Assembly: GCF_000283155.1 (NCBI RefSeq)
Contig: NW_004454163.1
Location: 19,708,718 to 19,772,717, forward strand
Source: Ceratotherium simum simum
Lineage: Eukaryota > Chordata > Mammalia > Perissodactyla > Rhinocerotidae
Direction of reading: 5' to 3'
Length of the DNA stretch: 64,000 bases
Part shown: positions 52,712-64,000 of the stretch, one piece after another
How the letters are laid out: each line of letters begins with the position of its first letter
Numbering within the stretch: position 1 is the stretch's first letter
Notes under the pieces: generated by a model
What the model was told of the DNA's origin: nothing
The model's input: the letters and a program-made list of their open reading frames with translations, nothing else
Database searches by the model: none
Translations under genes and position numbers: made by a program

Positions 52712-54799
52712 GTAAGACTTATGTACTTATTAAGGAGGTTAATTAATATATGATTAATTATGTGCTTATTAATAAGGTTAATGAGCTACTCTTAGGTTTT
52801 TTGGGATGTGTGTGTGCGCGCATGTGTATTCTGTTTTCCCAACTAAATCATCCTAAGCACCTTGGGGAGAAGCCTGCTTCTTCTATGTCTCTATAATAGG
52901 TATATGACAGCCGGCCCCCTACAATGCTCAGACTTCAAAGATAGTAGATGTGGATGGCAACAACTGGAATACTAGCCCATTAGGATTCAGCTGAGCCAGT
53001 GACTCCTATAATTATTTGGTAGCTATTGGACTTGAATGAGAAGGGGTAGAAGTACTTTCATAAATGGTTAACTGCTTGGGGTGATTTCAAGTAATGGGTA
53101 ACAGTCCCTGAATAAGAAGGTTTTTTGAAGCTAAAACCTGACAGTGCTGAATTAGATTATCTACAATGCTAGCAACCTTAAGTCCAAGGTAAGGCCACCA
53201 CCAGCTGTGGATGGATTGGATGTCCTCCTGGATTGGAGACTGGGACGGGATCTGAGCATCTCCTGCCACCCCTTCTAGATCAAGGATTTCTACTTTTACT
53301 GCATTGCTTCAAGCCCTGAAACCTGGGAAAACAACTCTCCAAGGTACCAGTCTCTGCTTTCTTCCCACCATCACCAGTGGTACAGGAATGTGACTGTTCA
53401 GGGTCAGCTCTTAACCTGCTGCCCCAGTGAGAGGCCTGTACTTGCATTCTATGCAGCATGGATTTGCCACATGACCACAGATAATTGTTGAGTGTATTAG
53501 CTTCTTGGAAAACAGAGATCACCTACTCAAATTTGAGTTGCTGTGAGTACTAAGATGCACTGGCAGTCATGTTTCTAAGTGGGCAGACCACTGGAATCAT
53601 CTAGGTGGCCAAGGTGACTTTGCCAGGCCCGGGGAAAGGGAGCTGAATGGATGGGAAGTCAAGTACACTGATAGCCTGGCTGGCTATCACAGACACCCCT
53701 TCCTCACAGCAGCTCACTCACTCCCTCCCTGATGGTACATCCTACAGACTTCCCTATCATTCCTCACTCAGACCCTGGCCTCTCTCTAGAGCCGAGACCC
53801 TGGGCCATCTCTCTCCAGAATAAAGACCCAGGTGGCTCAGGATTCCTCTTGAGACTAAGGGCAGATCCAAGAACACGACCTCTGAAACCTCGGTTTCAGG
53901 GTTCTACAGAGGGATTCCATACTCTGCCCTGCCCCACTCCTGCCTTTCTTACTAAACTCTGTTGGAAACAGGTCATTCTCCTTAAACAGACCCTCAATCC
54001 ACATTACAGGGCTATGGGCCAAGCCTACAGTTCTAACTCTTGCTAAGTGATTATTTTTTAAGGAAAAAGATGCCCTTTTTTATTTGGAATCGAGATAAAC
54101 AGAAGTCCTAAAGTCAAGGTTTCAAAATTATTTGGCATTTCTGTGGTAGGGATACTGGATAGTGAATCTTTAGGGGCAGCTGGGTACGCCAGGAACTTTC
54201 ATGTTGGGCATTGTCAGACACCGTCTAGGCAGCTTTTCATATATTTGATTTACACTTGCCTGTCAGGGCAGCTTCTCTTCTAATTGAATGAGTCATTTAT
54301 AAATCTAACCCTTTCACACTCCATTCTAAATCTAATCCACCTGAGACATTCAAATCTATCAGCAAGATTTATCTCCCCACTTACTGCTCATGAGAAAAAA
54401 ACAAGAATTTACTAGCAATACCAATCAAAGTCTGTATCACATTTGATTGGAGAGAAAAGTCAGGTGTTACAAAAGGAGACAGTGTGCAGAGGTGGGAGCA
54501 AGGGTAGGGCTGAGGGTGTGGGGAGGGGGTTGAACCCCACAACAGGCAATTCACGCCTGAGAACAGACCCAAGGCCTTTGACAAACCCACTAGGAGGTCA
54601 GCTAAGGCTATGTCTCACATCAGAATTAGCCTTGTATCCCATTAGAAGTGGTCGTTACACCTTCCAAGAAACAAGTGGCTTTTATCTTCTTATCACTGCT
54701 AACCTCAGTGGTTCTCTCTAGTCCTACAGCACCAATCTGTTTGTACCCTACTTTGCATTTATTTGAGCACTACCAATGTTATTTTTTATTTTTCACCTG

Positions 54800-54955
54800 T
54801 GTTACATCTGGTCCTCCTGAACTAGATTATAAATTCCTTGGTGGCTGGGGATTTCTCTTACATTTTTATCTCATTTAATAAACTTTTTGAAGACCTACTA
54901 TGAGCCTGGCACTAGCACAGTGCTGAGCATAGCATAGGTGCCCAATAGGTCGAGA
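54800..54955 (+). repeat. L2-like 3' fragment
   Basis: 'gaactagattataaattcct' then 'cactagcacagtgctgagc' and 'gtgcccaatagg' follow the L2 3'-end order. Confidence 0.65.
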
Positions 54956-55341
54956 TAGAGTGATACGTCTGGGGACACTAAGGTTTCAAACAATATTCTT
55001 TCAAGACCCAAGATACTGATGATAATCTGGATTGAGGCCAGGGTGCAGTCATGGGATAGCAGGGTGTGTGGCTGCAAACTTGGTCTGCCCCTGACCCAAT
55101 GGGGGTCAACTCAAGTCCACGCCAGATTCCAGGTACAAAACGGCAATAGATCTTCTCTGCTAAAATTTGACTTCTGCTTGTATTTATACTTGAATTACAC
55201 ATCCTGGTCCTCTTTGCAAGTGAGTGACAGTGCCACAGGCTCCCTGCTAGGTTCACCACTGGAAATCCTTTGCCCTGGGGGCACTTGGGAAGCTTACTCC
55301 TGTTCAGTTGGGGTGAGTGGAGCACTTGCAGAGAAGACTCA

Positions 55342-60291
<4,950 letters not shown>

Positions 60292-60373
60292 CTTTAGATT
60301 GGCACAGGATTTGGTTAAGCTGTTCTTTCTCATCTTTCAAGAGAGCATTTTCTTGCTCCAGGTCTGCAACTCG
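60292..60373 (-). CDS. MYO5B: MYO5B exon 23 (residues 1016-1042; coiled coil)
   Basis: This 82-nt exon encodes [20 protein letters not shown] and QILCQSK, with the first base of Asp1043. It is coiled coil just after the IQ/lever arm region and the first MYO5B exon (in transcript order) inside the window. The acceptor is tttcag and the donor AAAG|gtaagt. Confidence 0.95.
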
Positions 60374-60435
60374 CTGAAAGAGAGAGCAACAGAGAAAAAT
60401 GTTTCCCCTGTGAAGCTGCACAAAGGAAAGGCTCC

Positions 60436-60480
60436 TTTTGTGAGGTTTGAATGTCAACTAGTTATGTTGAAATGCTCTTT
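60436..60480 (+). repeat. Short direct repeat, copy 1
   Basis: About 45 bp beginning tttgtgaggtttgaat recurs at 61379-61424 with roughly six changes. Copy 1 lies just upstream (in gene sense) of the exon 23 acceptor. The origin is unknown. Confidence 0.75.
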
Positions 60481-61378
60481 TTATTTAAGAAAATTGAATC
60501 AACCAAAGCTGCTTTCATTTCAAGGGAAAAATTGGATACTGAAAGAAAAATCCCATTAAAACCAGATACATGAGATCACCATTGTTTATGGTTTTCCAGT
60601 ACCTATGAAAAGTCTATACTGAGCTCACATGCCATGTTCAGGAACTGACAACGAGAACAGGCTTTCTGGCATTTGGTTGCTTGTCTTGGTAAATTTCAAG
60701 CTCTCAAATCTGAGTCTCAGGAAAGCCTGGAGCTCACAATGAAGAATTCTCTCTAGTCTTCATCCCACTTGCCCTTTCCTGTGTTACTGGACCAGCGCAG
60801 TCCAGATGCTGGGAAAGGGGAGGAGACTTGCTATTAACACTCAACTAGGGTATAGGAATTTTATTCAATAAGGCTGCTAAAAAATAATTCCACAAATAAG
60901 CCAATCTATAAAGCACAGTACCCTGTGCTAGGTGTGGCAAAAGATGAGTAGCAAGACAGCCTCCCAGTTTTTGGTCTGATTGACGAGCTTCTCCACACAC
61001 TGTGCTCAATGACACAATGAACGACCTTACTCTCTGGTTCAAGAAATCAGTTCTGGCCATCTCTTGTATATTTTATGATTTAATCCAGGGAGGACTCTTC
61101 CCAACTTGTATAGAAAGAGCCTCAAAATGAAACCTTCAGTATAATAACACAACACTTAGTAACCAGCATGTGTACGGTAGCTGAGACTAGATGGTGACCT
61201 ACTGGGATTGCTACCTAGGAGATTGGTGCACGGGATCGAGGAGCAGAGATGATCACACAGATCCCTGAGGATCCACCCACACTCCCATCAGAGAAACACC
61301 TTTCAAACTCTGCTCTACCCCTTTGGCAGTAAAACCAAGAAAAGAGGCCCCAGGGATTCTGGCTAAAGGGCAGAAGAC

Positions 61379-61424
61379 TTTGTGAGGTTTGAATTTCAAG
61401 TGATTATGTTTAAATGCCATCTTT
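61379..61424 (+). repeat. Short direct repeat, copy 2
   Basis: This is the partner of the copy at 60436-60480, in the same orientation and about 940 bp apart. The flanks do not align. Confidence 0.75.
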
Positions 61425-62544
61425 CTTCCCTTTCTCCTGGCTTTAAAGTTAAGTTTAAGGCACCAAGAGGTGAGTTAGGAGAACTGCTACCCCCACCCTC
61501 AGCATCACGTAGAAAGGGTCAAGAGAGAATTTCAACAAGGCTGGGGTACAGGAGCAAGGTCAAGGTCCTCCCCTTAGGAACTCAGAAGACAGTGACTCCC
61601 ATTTCAGTGCCTCAGCTCCTCTGGGGAGCTGCTGGCAGTCTGCAGGTGGCTTGCTCTCTAAGGCTGCACATAGAGAAATGTAGATACACAACCCTGTCGG
61701 GTTGTCTTGGAGCTTGCAAAAAGGCTCCAAGCACTTTGTCAATCCACCGATAACACGATCCAACTCCTTCAGATTTTAAGGAGTTTTAAATCTCCTTCAA
61801 AATGTGGCTTAAAATTACCTTCCAGGAAACTGTTCCTTCCTGGCTACAAGACACTGTGGGTCCTTTCCAACCTCTAAATTCAGACAGACTCAGTTTCTCT
61901 CATCAGTTTATCCGTGGCTGTGCTGCTGAGAGTTACAGGAATTAGGCCCTGACAAGCGTGTGCCATTCCGACACTACTCTAGGTTAAGAGCCACTGGTCT
62001 CATATCTATAGTCAGCAGATCCTTTCTCTGCCAAGTAGCCTATAAGCCCCATCGTGATCAGGGACTCTCTTTATAGACAGTCAGGCAAAGACACATGTTC
62101 TGCCTCCCCACAGGATATCAAATGAGATAAGGCTGGCAAAAAGATATATGCATGTAACTATACCCAACTGTTATTCTTTGTTGACAATTTATTGTCTATT
62201 ATAATTAAGGCAACTGATGGTTTGTGTCTACAGAGGCTAAACCTGGTGTGGTGGTGAGGGCAGATTTGGAAGAAAAAGCACTAACAGTGATGCCATTTAT
62301 CATCAAAGGCTCCCACTTGCCAAGCCTAGTTCTGGCCTATGGGGTGACACAGGGCAAGGCTGTCATTCATCCATCAGACACTTCCTGACATGCTTCCCTG
62401 TGCCAACAGCCTTGCCAGGGGCTGGGGGATGCAAAATGAACCAGGCTCAAGATAGCTGCCCTCAGCGAGTGTCCAGCCCAGCAGGGGTGAAGGACAAGTA
62501 CATAACAGTAAGAAGACTGGTAAGGGCCGTGGCAGATTTCCATA

Positions 62545-62640
62545 AAGCAGGGTTTCTCAGTCTTGGCACTATTGACATTTTGGGCTGGGTAATTCTTTGT
62601 TGGAGGTTTCCCCGAGTACTAGTCACCCCCCAGTCTTCCT
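62545..62640. repeat. MER20-like hAT fragment
   Basis: 'cagggtttctcagtcttggc' followed by 'actattgacattttgggctg' and 'ggtaattctttgttgg' matches the terminal part of MER20 as I recall it. Confidence 0.75.
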
Positions 62641-63789
62641 AGCTAGCTAGCATGTGGAGCGTTCGTTGGCAGACGTGGCAGGTGACAAACTTCTGCAGCC
62701 AAACAGCCTCCCTTTTGCTGTCAGGGATGTGCCTGCAGTACGAGATACTTAATAACACAGACCAGGCAGCGTGTTCCCCTCAGCATGATCAGTAACACCT
62801 TCACTAGATTTTGGGACTCATTAAACATCACTCAGGAACTCCATTTTTTGGAGGAGTCTTTTAACTCTTGCAGGCAATATTATTGGAAGTGTTTTACTTC
62901 TAAAAGGTTATTTGGGACAGATCATCAGAACACACACTGGGTTAAATCCTGTTACTATCCAGCTAATTTAGTCCCTGGTGTAAGATGAATGAAACAGATG
63001 CCCCAGCTCCACGCTCCAGAACTGCCTTGACCAGTTAATCTCTGGGGATACAATGCAGCTCTAGGCTTTTATTTTTGTTTTGTCTTGACTTATTTTTTCA
63101 AGTTGGGTATTTGCACTGTAAAAAGAGCCAATTGCAAGGTTTCTAGTAGAAAACCACAGGACAAGTGGATTGGATGATGCCTATCAGGAAGGGCTCATCT
63201 GCCCCCTGCTGTGTCCTGTGATCGCTGTCCTCGATGCTGTACCTACCATCTAATAGAAAGTTACAGGCGTGGCCCTTGGCAGGGACAGCACTTCTAATTC
63301 TGCAAAATCCTGTGAAGGGTTACTTGCCTGTTCTCTAAGAGTAAGGGAAATAAAGCATGAATACTCTATATAAATGGGAAGTTATTTAGTCAATGGGAAA
63401 CGGGCCTAAGCAGAGAAGAGTAAGAAGAGTAGACAGACAGTGCACAGAAGCCTGTGCGGAAACGGAATCTGAACTCACCTGGGACACATGCCTGCGTTAG
63501 GCACATATACAAGTTAGAGAAATGAAACTGAGAGTGGGGCACTCTCTCAGTGCTGTAGGGAAGGGAAATGTCTGGCCCACCCATCGTTTGAAGAAGATCC
63601 CCAGAGGAGAGGCCAGCAGAATCCAGACCCCTGGCCCGGCATCACGGCTGCTACTTTTGTTATTCAGCATCCGCTGTGCCAGGACACGGGGCTAGGAGTG
63701 AGGATGGAGTCCAGGTAGGTTACAGCAGAGCTCATGACCTCCATGAAATTATAGGCTACTTGGGGGAATAATAAGCTAATGGTACCATC

Positions 63790-63935
63790 AACATTTGCTT
63801 TTAAGGAAACTGAGGCCCACAACAGTTAGAGAGCTTGCCAAAGGTCACCCAGCTTGGCAGGGGTACAGCTGGGCTTTGCCCTGAGCAGTACGGGTCCAAG
63901 CCCAGGCTCTTGACCACTATGCCACCCTGTGCCCT
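63790..63935 (+). repeat. MIR fragment
   Basis: 'aaggaaactgaggcccacaa' and 'cttgccaaaggtcacccagc' followed by 'caggctcttgaccactatgc' is the MIR 3' half. Confidence 0.85.
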
Positions 63936-64000
63936 GACAGTCCAGAAGGCTGACACCTGAAGAACTGTAATGTCAATAGCCTAGAGCAGGCCTCAAATGA

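Larger units (their letters stand above)
60374..64000 (-). other. MYO5B intron 22 (partial)
   Basis: No further exon was found up to the window edge. The intron contains a short direct repeat (60436-60480 and 61379-61424), a MER20-like fragment (62545-62640), an L2-like piece near 62350-62510 and a MIR near 63790-63935. Confidence 0.8.

Overview
This window is mammalian nuclear DNA, almost certainly from a perissodactyl (horse, rhinoceros or tapir lineage). The evidence is eight tRNA-headed SINEs of the equine/perissodactyl ERE type, most with target-site duplications (TSDs), alongside general mammalian repeats (L1, L2, MIR, MaLR/MLT1 LTRs, hAT-type DNA elements). I cannot tell horse from rhino from sequence alone. 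No bacterial or viral operon, CRISPR array or functional RNA gene is visible. Two runs of N (3091-3475 and 16415-16514) are assembly gaps, both inside repeats.

The only protein-coding gene I can support is MYO5B (unconventional myosin-Vb), on the minus strand. The window holds its 3' half: 18 coding exons, which I number 23 to 40 on the assumption that the gene has 40 exons as in human. They total 2502 nt and encode 833 residues plus stop. Counted back from the C-terminus, this is residues 1016-1848 of an 1848-residue protein. Every junction was checked by hand for reading frame and splice dinucleotides. The motor domain and IQ motifs lie beyond 64000. Exons 23-32 encode the discontinuous coiled-coil stalk, including the Rab8a/Rab10-associated alternative exons. 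Exons 33-40 encode the cargo-binding globular tail with the DIL domain and the Rab11a-binding residues. A roughly 3.8 kb 3' UTR (about 8405-12223) ends at a cluster of four minus-strand AATAAA signals.

Layout: 1-5462 is a plus-strand L1 with decayed ORF1 and ORF2. 5463-8400 is intergenic, with an antisense L1 fragment split by an ERE SINE. 8405-12223 is the 3' UTR. 12224-60373 holds exons 40 to 23, with introns full of SINEs, LTRs, minisatellites and microsatellites. 60374-64000 is intron 22.

The most unusual signals are: (i) a short inverted copy of part of exon 37 inside intron 36, able to base-pair with the exon in the pre-mRNA; (ii) a GC-AG intron after exon 24; (iii) the 78-nt frame-neutral exon 30, which has a weak splice donor and resembles the end of exon 29; (iv) a three-layer nest (SINE in LTR in DNA transposon) in intron 32; (v) an ERE SINE inserted 22 nt from the exon 39 donor; (vi) several local tandem arrays.
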